Source: Archilochus colubris
Lineage: Eukaryota > Chordata > Aves > Apodiformes > Trochilidae
Direction of reading: 5' to 3'
Assembly: GCA_023079485.1 (NCBI GenBank)
Contig: CM041115.1
Span: 44,572,305-44,636,304 of the forward strand
DNA length: 64,000 nt
Below the pieces are notes generated by a model. The model ran no database searches, was not told the origin of the DNA, and was given only the letters and a program-made list of their open reading frames with translations. The translations under genes were made by a program, and so were the position numbers. Shown one piece after another: positions 33,414 through 45,485 of the stretch. How positions within the stretch are numbered: the stretch's first letter is position 1; every line of letters starts with the position of its first letter.

Positions 33414-34154
33414 TTGCTGTGCTTTATTCTTCTGGAGAGCATTATACAGGGTTCCTGTATAAGGCACCTCAGGTTTCTGGAACAATATCCTGAATTTAGG
33501 TGCTCGTCCCACAGAAAGAAACGTGCCAGACTGGATCTCAGTCTGCTCAGCAAAGCAGAGAGAGAGAGATGCACTCCTTTGGTCTCTCACACAAATGATC
33601 ACCTGACCACAATGTATTTTTCAAATGCCTCAAAAAAGGATGAACTGATAAAATTAGCTTCTTGTCACTATACACTGAGCCATCAATGCTTCCAACATTG
33701 GCTCCCATCTCTGCCCACGGTGGATTTGCTGGAAGGGACAATATCATGTATGTACCTCAACTGTGAAATGACTGATTATTTTTTCTCCTCTCTGATTATG
33801 AAACTGACACTGGACATGGGATTTCTCAAATGGGAAAGAACTTGCATTAAGTGCCAAGAATGTAAAAAATATAAACCCTTCGTGCATTCATTACATTCAT
33901 ACATGTATACATGTACACACACAAGCATATTTCATGTCTCCATGTTACATCTCGAGCACAATAATAGCACAATAATGGCACAATGTGCACACAGGCCACA
34001 CAACAGACCAAGGCCATGGCTGGGTAAAGCAGTCATGTTCCTTGTCTCCCAGCTCAGCCCTGTCCTCAGCACTATGCTGTTTAACATCATGGTAAAACAG
34101 CTTTTTAACCATACTGGCTACTTGCAACTCAAGCAGCCCACTGTAATTAAATGA
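33414..34154 (+). other. 246-codon open frame, no recognised homology
   Basis: One of the two longest frames in the window, opening MLCFILLESIIQGS and closing LKQPTVIK. It is rich in His, Cys, Tyr and Ser, with a low-complexity His/Tyr/Thr patch (HSLHSYMYTCTHTS) encoded by an alternating CA/TG stretch. No signal peptide, convincing membrane segment, domain or catalytic motif is visible. No CpG island, TATA context or strong splice sites frame it. Being AT-leaning, a frame this long is uncommon by chance but not diagnostic. I treat it as probably non-coding. Confidence 0.12.
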
Positions 34155-34512
34155 TGACTGTCTCCTCTGCTGCAAAGAAGGACTGCAAGCCTCAGCAGTG
34201 CACAGAGGAAAATGCTCACCCTCTCCCTAGCACACACTGGACCTCAGAAGCAATGATGTGATCACAGCAGTTGGAGTACACAGCGCTACTTCAGGTTTCC
34301 AAGGCAATATCTGGAACTTACTGTGCTAATGTCTCAAAATACAGGTCCCAAACAACCTAATGCAGTGGTATAGGTTCAACATTATCTCTAAGGTAATTTT
34401 TAATACAACTCCTTTGTGGTTGTTCTTTCCCTTTTTTGCTTTTATATTTTGTGTTCTGTGCTAGAGCAGGTATTTCATGGTTTTATTCTGAATTTTATAG
34501 TTGAGGTTCCAT

Positions 34513-34531
34513 TTTGTTGTTGTTGTTGTTG
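34513..34531. repeat. TTG trinucleotide repeat
   Basis: Six TTG units in a T-rich stretch. Simple microsatellite. Confidence 0.9.
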
Positions 34532-34711
34532 AACTTCCTGCCTTGTTGCAGCCTTGCAACCTATTTAATTTTTTGTTTGGGTTTTTAGTTTTGTTTTTTT
34601 TCTGAAGGGCAGCTTGCATTATTTCCTCCATCTCTCTGGAGATCAGGATTTCAATAAATACATTTCACATGACTCCTGCAGTGCTTCTCCTTTGTTGTAT
34701 TTTCTACCAAG

Positions 34712-34758
34712 GAGACAAAGAAAAATTGATCTCGAAATCAAAGAACATACCCAAACAG
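34712..34758 (+). other. Candidate 47-nt internal exon, unknown protein
   Basis: A good acceptor (TTTGTTGTATTTTCTACCAAG) precedes base 34712 and a near-perfect donor (CAAACAG then GTAAGTAA) follows base 34758. Two phases are open. In the phase that fits the next candidate (40688-40797), the peptide is RQRKIDLEIKEHTQT, ending with one base that completes a glycine codon across the junction. The highly charged peptide is plausible as coding, but I do not recognise it. Short intervals are often open by chance. Confidence 0.22.
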
Positions 34759-37700
34759 GTAAGTAAATGTAGGAAAGAACCTCATTCCCTCTGGAAGAAC
34801 AGCATCACTTCCCAGCAACTCCTGAGCAGGTCCTTCAGGACAAACACAGGAGATGAGGTAGTTATAAATAGCATCACTATCTCTTCTTTCCTATGAGTTG
34901 TGGTACATGGCCACTTACACAGTTTATTTCTGAGCTACTTCTCTCAGGGTTCTCAATAATTTGTGTTTCAACAGGGAAAATTGCCATCTGAAACACCTCC
35001 ATAAACTCACTAATGAAACCACAGCTTTTGAAAGCTGAGGTCCAGTGATACAATTTAATGTCCAACTCCTATCTACTCAACAGCTTTCTGAGACTTATAT
35101 GGACAATTTTAATTGTTTAGCCTGGCTGGCTGAGCCCTGGATGAGGAAACAAAGCTCCCTTTTAGCGGTCTTCAAAGCTTTCACTGAGGACTGTCAGGAT
35201 GCACTGCAAAGGTCTGTGCTTTTGTAGGCCTCTCCTCAGTCCTTTTTTATTATCTTTATTTTGGTAACAAGAGATGGCCATTGCCAAAACAACATGACTT
35301 TATATTACCTTTCTTTCCCTCAAGCTCAGACACAGGTGAGGCCATTCTTGGCAGCTGCCAGTTCAGATGACAAAGCCTCCCCGATACAGCACAGCACATC
35401 ACCTTTGCAACACAAAAGTTGTGATGGAAAAGAAATTTTGCTCCAACTGATTTAGTCCAAGGTATAAGAGAATTACATATAGACATGGAAGGCTTCATAT
35501 GTGAACTCTATGCTGCATATTGATAGTGTCCAGTAAAATATGAAACATTTAATTTCAGTGAGTTGTTAACACTGATTTCTTCAGGACCCCTAGAGCTGTG
35601 GTAATTTGATGAGGGAGGATTTGAAAAATTATGGATGAGAGAAGAAATGATGAAACACACTGCATGAAAAAAAGTGTTACTCAAAAGGGCATTGCAGTAC
35701 CTTCAAAAGAAACCTCCAAGTTCTCGTCCAAAATAAAGACATATCCTTTAAAATTAATTACATGTTTCTGGTTCAAGATACAACAAAGAGCACTGGTTAA
35801 ATTTACTTTCTTCTCTATGGATTTAGTATTTTTCATGTTTAAAACAGACTCACTGGTAAAAGCCAGTGGATGATCTCTGTTTAGTCAGTTATTATCCACA
35901 AGGAAACCTCCTAGCCTCCTCACTGTGTTATCTCTCCTCAGCCCTGCTTATGCCTTTAGACCATCAGGAGTAAAATAAACATACATGACTGTTCTGTCAG
36001 CCATGAATGTATTTTAAAAAGGGAGTTAAGAGAGAATAAGCTAAACTAACCAAAGCTCTTTGACTATTTCGTGAAAGAGTTGCCACCCTCATCAGGACTC
36101 TGTGTATGGGAGGGGTACAAGCTGGGTAGGATAGGAAGACCACTTTCCAGTGGTCTTCTCTGGTCCTTTCCAGAGCATCCACACTGATGTCGCAGCTCTG
36201 AGGAGATACATCCCAAAAGGAAGGCAAAGAAAGGGAGTCATGAAGGATGTTAATACCACATCCACCTGTTTCCTTTGGTGAGCTTTTCATTCTCCTCTCT
36301 CTTGCAAAATACCACTAAGTGATGACAGCTGATGAACAGAAGCAGAGTTTGTTTCTTCACTAATGACCCCTCGACTTCTGCACATTAATCTACTGCTGAG
36401 AACAAAATGGTGTGGCAGGGCAAGAAAACAAGCAGATAAAATTGCTTTCAAATGCCAGTTTACTTATTTAAATGGGGAAAGCTCTGCATGAAGTAGCCAC
36501 CTTTATAAATGAAGCTGCTAGTGACTTAGCTTTCCAAGGAATGATGCAGATGTGATGGCCATCTGTCCAAATATACTTAATGCTCATCACCTAGCTATTA
36601 GAAGATCCAACCCCTGTTTCTCAGGAGGTCTGCAGGCACCTGGAATCTAGCCCATGTCTAACCACCTGCCTTTTAAACATGGGGACTCTGGCATAAGACC
36701 ACAGAGAAGTATCTGCCCAGCAGCCTCTTTCTTATTCTCTGTTCCTCAGGTGCAGCCCTGGCTCTTAAGTGCATCCTCTCCCAGAAAGCTGAATATTCTG
36801 TCCTTCAAAAATCTTTGTGAAGACTTGGACAGAGAGGTGCAAGCGGTCACGCAGATATAAATAGGCTTTGCATAGACAGTGTAAAGAAACTATTGTGTTT
36901 TCATACAAAATAAAACAAAACACATCAGTCGTGTTTAGAAGAGCATAACATACCTCTTCAGTATAAAATTCCCCCACCCAGCTACCCTCTCCTCAGTGAC
37001 TCCTGGCATTCTACCAGAGTCTGACTTCCTCAGCTTAGAATGATATCCTAACCCAAGTTTTCATGGGCACCAAGCCCACACCTGACTATGACACTAGATT
37101 ACCCTGTAGCCCTCCCAGAGATATTTTTTAGTTTGCCTCTCTTTGTCTTGAGATTGGTAATTTTTTAACTTCTTTCCAGTCTTCCAGGACAGGTGGAAAT
37201 TTTGTCACACAAAAATGTATGGGTATGAGTCTGCAGTGTGGCTGGGGAAGGCCCTCCTGTTGAGTAAAAAGGTTCAGAAGACCTTCAGAAAGATGCCCTT
37301 GCTTTCTGATCTCTTTCTCAGAGATGAACCTAGATGAGGTTGAATTGACTCATAGTCCAAAGTGTGGTCAGTGATTTATGTCTAAATGATTGTGTGTGTC
37401 CACCTATCAGAGTCAATGTTCACCTGTTTCAGTATCCTACCAAGGACTTTCACTGAGAAAGTTTTGAAAATTTTTAAAGTTAGGTAATTTTTTAAGGTGG
37501 AAAATATAACAAATTCAGGAAATGACATTGATAAATATACTTACTGCACAGAACTGAGCTCCAGTAAGTAATTCCCAGTTCACATCCAGCAAAGTCAGAG
37601 GTGCAAGTCTTACCAAAGAGGCATCTCTGCTTGAGGAGGGAGACCCATCCAAAAATAATTAGGATTTTCTTCCTCAAAAAGAGAGGATTCTAAATGCTAA

Positions 37701-40687
37701 TTTATAACTCTTCATAGGGTGGGACTGGGTTGTATCATGTGTGCTGATTAGCTCCTAGCAAACTAGTGGTGCTATTAATTAAAAGAGAGGAGGAGGCAGC
37801 AGAACCAACATTTGTTACCTATGTGAACCTTCTCAGTCATGTTGGCACAACTCTAGCTGTCAATCTTTGCCTCCAGCTATTGTTGGAACAACCATCTGGC
37901 TACAGGACCTCCACCATATCCCAGTGCTCACATTAATTACCAGGCTGGCAAGGAACTTCCAACATCTGGACTGGGTCTTGGCTTAGAAAAGAGAGCAGTT
38001 CATCCTTTACCCCTGCTCAGTGCCAGGAAGAGATAAGTACACTGTGTTAGCTTTGAGCATTCCCAGCTCAAAGCTGATACAAGATAAGCACACCAATTTG
38101 GAACAACAATTGACAGTTTTCCCACCAGCATCACCTCCCCCCACGCTTTGGCAAAGGCACTGTCCCCAAACACTTCATTTTCTATAGGTGATGACAGAGT
38201 TCACACCATCACCTCTGGCTTGGTGCAGACCTAGCCCAGGTTGCCTATCTGTGCAGGTTACTTAGGCAGTGACCAGTACAGCAGTTCCTGGGGCAAAAAT
38301 CTCATTGTACCTGTCAGGATCCAGCAGCTGCATAAAAGGGCTCCCCAAGCTACCACAGCAGCCCTGGCATACAAACTGCATCTTTGCCTAATAGGCCATA
38401 GACTACAGACATGAGTGGGATTTCTTAGGCTGCCTTTTTCATTTGCCTCTCAAGTGGGACCCACATAGCTTATCTAAGCAAGCGTGGTAAACTTACTAAA
38501 AGTAAATAAATAAGTAAAGATAGTGCAGCTCTACACCACAGCCAGTTGAACAGCTAGTTGATTGAAAGATGCTATTGCAGGAATATGAATTTGTAGTCTG
38601 TTATTTGTGAAAAAAAGTGAATTAGTGAAAAGACACTGAAATGTCTTTATCAGCTACTTGCATGGGATTATTTTTTATGAGACAAAAAGCAATTATAAAG
38701 TATGATCTGCTGGATATTATCATCTGTATTTTTGATTAGTGGATATATATCTCATCTTATTGCACAATAAAAAAAGGCAAAGGAAAAACATTTAAGTTTA
38801 CTCTTGCATTAAGAAGAGATTTTTATCCATATGCCTGTGAGCATAATATAACACTGAATAAACTAGGCTTTTCAGGAATGAGTTAATGAAAACTGCCTTG
38901 TTTTTTAAACAAATGTAATTCAACAGACCTTCTCAGTTTGAGTCAGACATGTAAATTAGATACACACACTTCAACTGCATTGTTAATACAGCTCCATGTT
39001 TATTTCTTATTTGCATACTGCAACACTTGTAACCTGCATTCTCCCCAACAAAGAGCCATTTGATGGGCACAACTAGATAGAACAAGTTTTATCACAAAGA
39101 TTTAGTAAGCCAGATTTAAAAACAAGAAAAACAGACATTGAACTAAGTACTGGGTACAGACAAACTGTGTTGGTCAACATCACATGCATGTGGCCCACTG
39201 GCAACCTCACATCTCTCATGTCTTTTCAGGTCAGCATGAAAAAACAAGTTTAAAAGAAAAGGTTTAGCCAAAATTTTAGCTTGGACAGAAGGAGGTGGTT
39301 CTACAGCACAGATGTTGCTCAGGAAACATTGCAGAGTTGTCAGGATTAAATTTATGTACCTGGCTAGGACTAGTCAGATATAAGAAACATTGAGAAAGAA
39401 GAAGGCATCCATCAACAGAGCTGTACAGGGTACTACAGGAAGTTGATGAAGCATCAGGACCATTTCCTGAAGGATGTATCTCACTGGATAATTAGGAGAT
39501 GTCAAATTACAAATGAATCAGAAGAGGATGTTCCAACATTAGTGTTAGGACATTTTCTTAAAATTAAAATATATTGTTTAATGGTCTATAAAGTAGTTTG
39601 TCCTAAGCGTGATTTCCTCCCTCACATCCATGACAGCAGGTGGTACCATCAGGTACTGTCACATCAGTTTCAGGGCAATTACAAAACAGAGAATAACCTG
39701 CGGAAGGAGGCCGGTTACTTATTTTTAGCATTACTACTTAGACTGATTAGAATGGTAGAACATACTTCTTTTCTAAGAGGGATTTTGCTACAGCTTAATC
39801 CCAAAACAGAACATTGAAGGGACATCTAAGAAGTTTATTTTCTGAGCCCTACAATCCTTTCCATCTAAACTTTAAAAGCTTAATAAAAGCTTATTGACAG
39901 GCTTCAAGGTGTTACAATTTTATAATTTAAGACCTTCAGTGCTTGGTATTTGTTAGTCACGGGCTTCACTGAGCTACATTTGCCTTACCACAAGGAATGT
40001 ATATATCCAGACAATTTCCTCCCACCTTTCCATCACACGTCTAGGCAGGCACCCAGTTTGGGGAGATTCTCTATTAGTTGTGTGACGCTGCCTGTGGCTA
40101 TTAGTCCCACATCTGTTTTCTTGGCATCAGACAAAGAATGCACTTACTTACACATCTGAAACCTGGCTCTTAGGAACATTAAAGCTGTGCACAGCGTTTA
40201 ATTCTAACCACTGCTGTTGAGGCAGCTTTTGATGCTTCTCTCCTTTGGATTTCATGTTCCAGCTGTGTTTTTCCTTTTGTGGAAGGAAGCCTTGCTCCCA
40301 ACATCAGCTCCTGCTCCTATTGAAGTCAGAAGGGAACATGCCATTACCTTGGGCTAATGTCTCAAAGTGCATAAATCAGCATAACTTCTGTTTCCACCGT
40401 ATGGGAGATATGCCAATACACACTGGTTGCAGATCTGCCCTTGCAGGTTCATACATCATCTACTCTGCAGCTTGCCAATTTCCCAGATTAAGAACGGGAA
40501 GACAGGAGACGCTCTCAGAGGTGATGGGCGCAGTCCTAGTGCTGTGTGGCATGGCTGTATTTACCTGGCAGTGCCAGACAAGCTGCAAGCTGCCAGAGAG
40601 AAAGTGATGTCATCTGGGACTAAAAATCTGTAGGAACTTGCCAGCTTTCTACTGTATCAGAAGTAAGGGCTTGCACTTCTCTTTCAG
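34759..40687. other. Non-coding sequence, no gene seen
   Basis: No recognised gene or repeat family. Frames are short; the largest is 124 codons (39443-39817, plus) and carries no recognisable motif. If the flanking candidate exons are real, this would be their intron. Confidence 0.45.
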
Positions 40688-40797
40688 GTTCATTTGCTCC
40701 ACGACATGCCAATGTTGGTAGACTTCAAAGTCGTCCCTTGTTTTCTATGGGGATCAGCAGTTTCTCAGCTCGGGGTGGGATGAGTAATCAAAGCTTT
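40688..40797 (+). other. Candidate 110-nt internal exon, unknown protein
   Basis: A consensus acceptor (CTTGCACTTCTCTTTCAG) precedes base 40688 and a consensus donor (GTAAGTGTG) follows base 40797. Only one phase is open: two bases plus 36 codons, beginning SFAPRHANVGRLQSR and ending RGGMSNQSF, leaving phase 0. The other two phases have stops. Three CpGs in 110 bp stand out in CpG-poor surroundings, which often marks conserved coding sequence. The entry phase matches the exit phase of 34712-34758. I cannot name the protein. It could still be a pseudo-exon. Confidence 0.28.
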
Positions 40798-43400
40798 GTA
40801 AGTGTGCCATAGCATTTACAGCTTATGTAATTCATACAGAAATAATATATATATTCATGGATTTGATTCCTAAGCTTTTTGCAGTCCATATGCAATGAAA
40901 GAAAAAAGAATTACTAACTCTTCCCAAAAGTGTAGATAACTGTACATGACACAACCAAGTGAATGAATCATACATAAATATCTAAGAATTACTACTGCAA
41001 GCCTAAGTCTTAATGAATGCCTTGTGAATTAAGCAAATTATATAGCTGACTCTAAAAAACTTTACTGCCTTCTTCAGTAGCATTTGTGATATAATTTCTA
41101 TTTTTAAAATACCATGCAATAAGACTCTAGGGTAAGTTAATCCAGCACAACTATGATGCATGATATGTTGGCCATACCTTTCCCTCAGACCCAATGCTTG
41201 GGGGCTTTTCCACCTCCTTACTTCAGCCTTGCATTTCCCTTTTAACAATCCCCACTTACTCATGGCAGTGTGTGGGAGTACTGGCAAGAGCTTACTAGCA
41301 CCTCTTTCATCACATTTCTCCAATTGAAGATGATCCATTTTAAGCACCATATTATGCTGTCCATCTACTAACAGAATGTGAATAGCAGTGAATCTTTGCA
41401 GACTTACTGTTTTCTTGTTTTTTCCTAGAGTAGAATAAAAGTGGTAATGGCAACTAAATTATTTCATATCAGCCCTTCAAAAACTTAACAAAGTTACAGT
41501 ATAAGTAAAGAGTCATGTTCTGGTCCTTTACAATTATTTAATCATGTGCAGAGCACTAAATTGAGATTTTTTTGCCTAAATATGTCTCTTTCCGTTTTTT
41601 CCAGGGAGAACTACCATTTTCTCCATCTATCCACTGCATTTGGGAGTTCTCTTACTTGGAAAGTGCTGCTCTGATTTAGTCCCAGCTCCCAAAGTAGCAC
41701 AGGACACTTACTTCCTCCAGATGGAACAAAACTATCCTTGCTTGAGGGGCTGGAAAGCTAGTTTGCAAAACCGGGAGCCCAACAGAGCCATCTTAAAACT
41801 GAAATCACCCCCTTTCTGCCAAAGGCACAGACTTGGTCCCCATGGAAATCAGTGGCAACATTTCTGCTGACAATCTGAGGCTAAAATTTTAATGCAGCAC
41901 TATCATAACTTGCTGCTCATTTTCTAGGCCAGCAGTGGAATACAAGTAGTAAGCCATGTTGTCATAAGAGGGAGGATATTGATAAATGTATTTAAAGAGC
42001 AGAAAGAAAATGTTGAGGTATGGGGCAGCCATGTACACTGCAAGGAGATGGTTCAGGAAACATTTAGGCCCTGCCAGCACATCCCAGCACTTTTGACTCT
42101 GCTGATGATGCGTGGAAAAATCTTTGTTATGTATTGAGGGGAGTTGTTTTCTGGAGGAAAGAGGCCTCTGAATGATCGAAGACCCTTCCAAATGCTCTCA
42201 CGGAAAATCCTCCCCCTCGGGATTATCAAGAAAATCGTGAATCAAAAAAGCAAGTGTAGCGGAAGATGTGCCCTGAAGGCCATGTGATCATCAAATTACA
42301 GTTAGTATTTTCCAAGAGTTTTTGTCTCCTAAGTTACCCTGGTGAGAAGGCTTCTTCGGTCCTATGGTACTTATTTGCAGGACTGTGCCAATTCCTGCTT
42401 TTGCAAACAGAAATTATCACACAGCCGGGGGGGCCCAGCCCTAAGCAGAAACACAGCCTCATCCTTGTGTCCAAGGACCAAGAGCTAACTTAGCTCACCT
42501 CTGAACCCATGTAGACTTGCAGGCCGTGACCTTAGCCTTCCCTCCTGCCTTCCAAGCTGACCTGGAAGAGCCAAGGGCCCTTTCTCCTCTCTGTGCAGGC
42601 AGGATTTTTAAGGTGCTTGTTATTTCCTTGTGGCAAGGCTGCTGCAAAGCACCCGGCATCCCCTCCCCTGGACAGTCGGCATGCAGCCACAGCCCCAAAT
42701 CTGTGATGCCAAGGAACATCTAAGTGGAGAATCTGAAAAAGAAGATCCTGGGGATGGGACCCAAGTAGGGCAGTAGAAGATTGCTTGCAGTGTGACACAT
42801 GAGAGCTTGGGGTGGTGTAGGGTGAGATGTCTGAGTGTTTTTGCACCCAGAAACAGCCCCACTGGTGAAAGGGCTCAGCCTGGCTCCCGCTGCTCTGGGA
42901 ATAAATGGAGGCATGCTGCAGCCCTTGACTCAAGCAATTAATCATGTTGCTTAACCATTGCTGACAGAAGCTTGTTTCTCATTAAACCACCTGAAAGTAG
43001 ATCTACTGACAGTCCCAAGAGGAAAATAAAGAAGAAAGGTATTTGTTTCCAGACACAGTTCAAAGGCAACAAACTAAAAACTCCAGATACAGAACCAGTT
43101 ACTGTTAATTTTTTTTCTGAGCCTGACAAATTCCCCAAGTGATATCTTGCAGAGAGAGAGTGACACAACAGAGGTAGTAGTCTAGTATGTCATGTTTTCC
43201 ACATGGAGTGGCAGGAGGTTGCTTGAGAAGTGGCAAATGAGTGGACAAAAATCTCACTCTCAGCTCAGAGATGTAAATGGTCATAAACTCACTGAGGTCA
43301 CTGATACAGTTACAGGCTTACACCAGCATAATCAAGACTCCAGTCCCATAGCTGCTCAGAAAATGGTCAGGCAAGCAAGAAAGATGCACTGAGACATAGG
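40798..43400. other. Non-coding sequence, no confirmed gene
   Basis: No recognised gene. A strong acceptor at 41604 opens a 24-codon phase-0 frame (GELPFSPSIHCIWEF) ending in a stop, without a nearby polyadenylation signal. A CpG cluster lies at 42200-42262. GC-richer sequence at 42500-42900 gives overlapping frames on both strands (up to 137 codons, 42532-42945 minus) with no recognisable product. Confidence 0.45.
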
Positions 43401-43460
<60 letters not shown>

Positions 43461-43475
43461 CAGATAGAAAGACAG
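43401..43475. repeat. TAGA tetranucleotide microsatellite
   Basis: Fifteen uninterrupted TAGA units (43401-43460), followed by degenerate CAGATAGAAAGACAG. Uninterrupted arrays of this length are typically polymorphic. It produces a spurious YLSIYLSI-type frame on the minus strand. Confidence 0.98.
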
Positions 43476-45026
43476 AACCATGCATTTGAATTTTCATGCC
43501 CCTTTCTGCCAGCAGGTCCAGCTGACACAGTGCAATGTTGATCTGAACTAACAGAGCTTTGAACACGTACAGTCAGAAGTGGCTCTCTTCTGCAAAGAGC
43601 AGGTTAAACCCCTTGCAGCTGGTGGAAGTACAGCAAGCTTGATGTTGGCTGCAAGCCTGGTTTTTTTCTAATTTGTTTGTTTATATGTACTCCCACTGTA
43701 CTAGTAAAATGCACCTGGTTTGCAGAAGGGACACAGCTGTACTTCCTTGGTCTGGATTTTGAACTGTTTCCCATAGTGTACCTTATCTCTGCGCTTCCTA
43801 AAAAAGTCTCTCATGCTAAAGAGCTAGGCTGTGATCAGGCAGATAGGAGAGCCTTGGAAAATCCATTTGGAATAATTCCTGGCTGTTAGCCTCTTCAGTG
43901 GCATTAAGAATGATATTACAATTTTCTGTGGGCCTTGGTTTACTGTCATCCATCATTCATAGCCTCCCAGTGGCTCTGTGCTTGGGATGGGTTGGCTGTA
44001 TGGCCATATGATACAACTGGAATTCTGAGACTGGTCATGGGTGCTGCTGAAACCTTCATTGCTTGGTTTAGTAAGTCCCTCAACTGTTACACATAAAATG
44101 GAACTGAGCTTCTTTGCCCCTGCAATAACACCCAGTTTGGGTCTTCAGCAAGACATCCAGGTAACCCTGCAACCTGATGGGGGATTTATCATGCCCCCTG
44201 TTTCCCACAGGCAGCAAGCACTGGTGGTAGGAGAAGTGTCACAAAAGGAATGGACAGGGTGAGCTAGGAATGATGCAGACACCTCCCTACCTGCCTTTTT
44301 GTGGCCACAGAGACTGAAAATCTGAGGTTCCTTATTTCCCTCTTCTCTCTGTCTCACATATTCAGGCCACTAGGGCTTGGAAGGGAGAGACACGTACCTA
44401 TGTTGGTCAGACTCCCGTCAATCTAAATTTAAAGTTTGTAATTTGCTTTTGTTTTCCAAATTATTTTTTCCTGGATCTCAACGGGGAAAGTACTTCAGAA
44501 CCTGATACCAGGATATCAAAAAAGGAGCAACATTTAAGAAACTGAACAAATGGGTGCATCCTCAGATGTGACAGACAGACAGACACCAGATATGCATCCC
44601 TTAGCTTTTGTTCTATCCTCTAGCAAGGCTGAAAAACACACAAATTTTCATGGTTAATGAGAAAAAAAAATATTGAAAATATCAAATAACACATTATCTC
44701 ATGTCACTGCACCCCTGACATCCTGTTCTTCATACCAAGGAGTATCAGAGGTGTTTTGATTTTATAAGAAATTTAAATTATTCCTCTCAGTCTGTCAGAA
44801 AGCTTATTATCTTCTCTCTGCTCTAATTGCCTAATCAGCTGCATCCATTCCTACAGCCTATCCTGAAACCATTTGCTAAGAAAAGTGCAATACTCAAATG
44901 CTGGAGTCTTTGCTGTCATGCCTTGGGCCTTAGCAGGATCTCCCAATGTCCATGTGCTAACTCACAGTATACCAGTTGCACATTGTGGCAGGAAGAGTCT
45001 GAAAAATTTGTCCCCAGAAGCTCTCT
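43476..45026. other. Non-coding sequence, no confirmed gene
   Basis: No recognised gene. A four-unit ACAG repeat lies at about 44570-44585. A 48-nt interval at 44211-44258 has a strong acceptor (GCCCCCTGTTTCCCACAG) and a plausible donor (ACAGG then GTGAGC). It is open in phase 0 (AASTGGRRSVTKGMDR), compatible with the exit phase of 40688-40797, but it is too short to call. Confidence 0.45.
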
Positions 45027-45485
45027 TTAAGAGTCAGTGTGAAGGACCTGGAGTTTCTTTTGCTGCACAGTCCTAGATCCTGCTCTCAGGCTCGGTCTTT
45101 CTGCAGCAGCTCCAGAAGCAGAGGCCAAATGCATCGACCTCCGTGGGAAAGAAACATCTCTCACGTTGCCTGGCTCTTCATTCAATAGTATGATTCCATT
45201 CCCTTCTGCCAGCTCCAGAGAGGATCTGAGGATCACTGTGCCATTCCTGGCAGGCAGGCACTCCCCTCCCCACACGTCACGGCTGTGGGCAGCAGTCCTG
45301 GGCAGCCTGGGGTCAATGGAATAAGGATCAAACACCCCCAACCTCTTTGTCACCCCCGTGGGTGACACACCGTGTGGTTTGGCAGTGGCTTTTACACTGC
45401 TGTTGCTTCTGTCTCTGGTAAATAAAGGGGCACCTGCATGTCTGGCTGGCACCTTTCCCAAATGCTCACAAGGGCATTTGTCCAA
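45027..45485 (-). other. 152-codon minus-strand frame, possible exon, unknown protein
   Basis: A GC- and CpG-richer island in an AT-rich neighbourhood carries a 152-codon frame on the minus strand, with segments KRLGVFDPYSIDPRLPR, NGTVILRSSLELAEG and EPGNVRDVSFPRRS. Inside it, a good acceptor (GTGCCCCTTTATTTACCAG) would start an exon near base 45423. A weak donor context (CTCCAG then GTCCTT) lies near 45050. No stop interrupts between them, and the plus strand is broken by stops. The peptide has mixed composition like a real soluble protein, but no domain is recognisable. Alternatives are a decayed retroposed sequence or chance in GC-rich DNA. Confidence 0.25.

Noticed and set aside
43401..43475. 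CRISPR-like regular repeat
   Set aside because: A 4-bp unit with no spacers in a vertebrate sequence; simple microsatellite.
43318..43566. 82-codon minus-strand frame with YLSI repeats
   Set aside because: Translation of the TAGA microsatellite.
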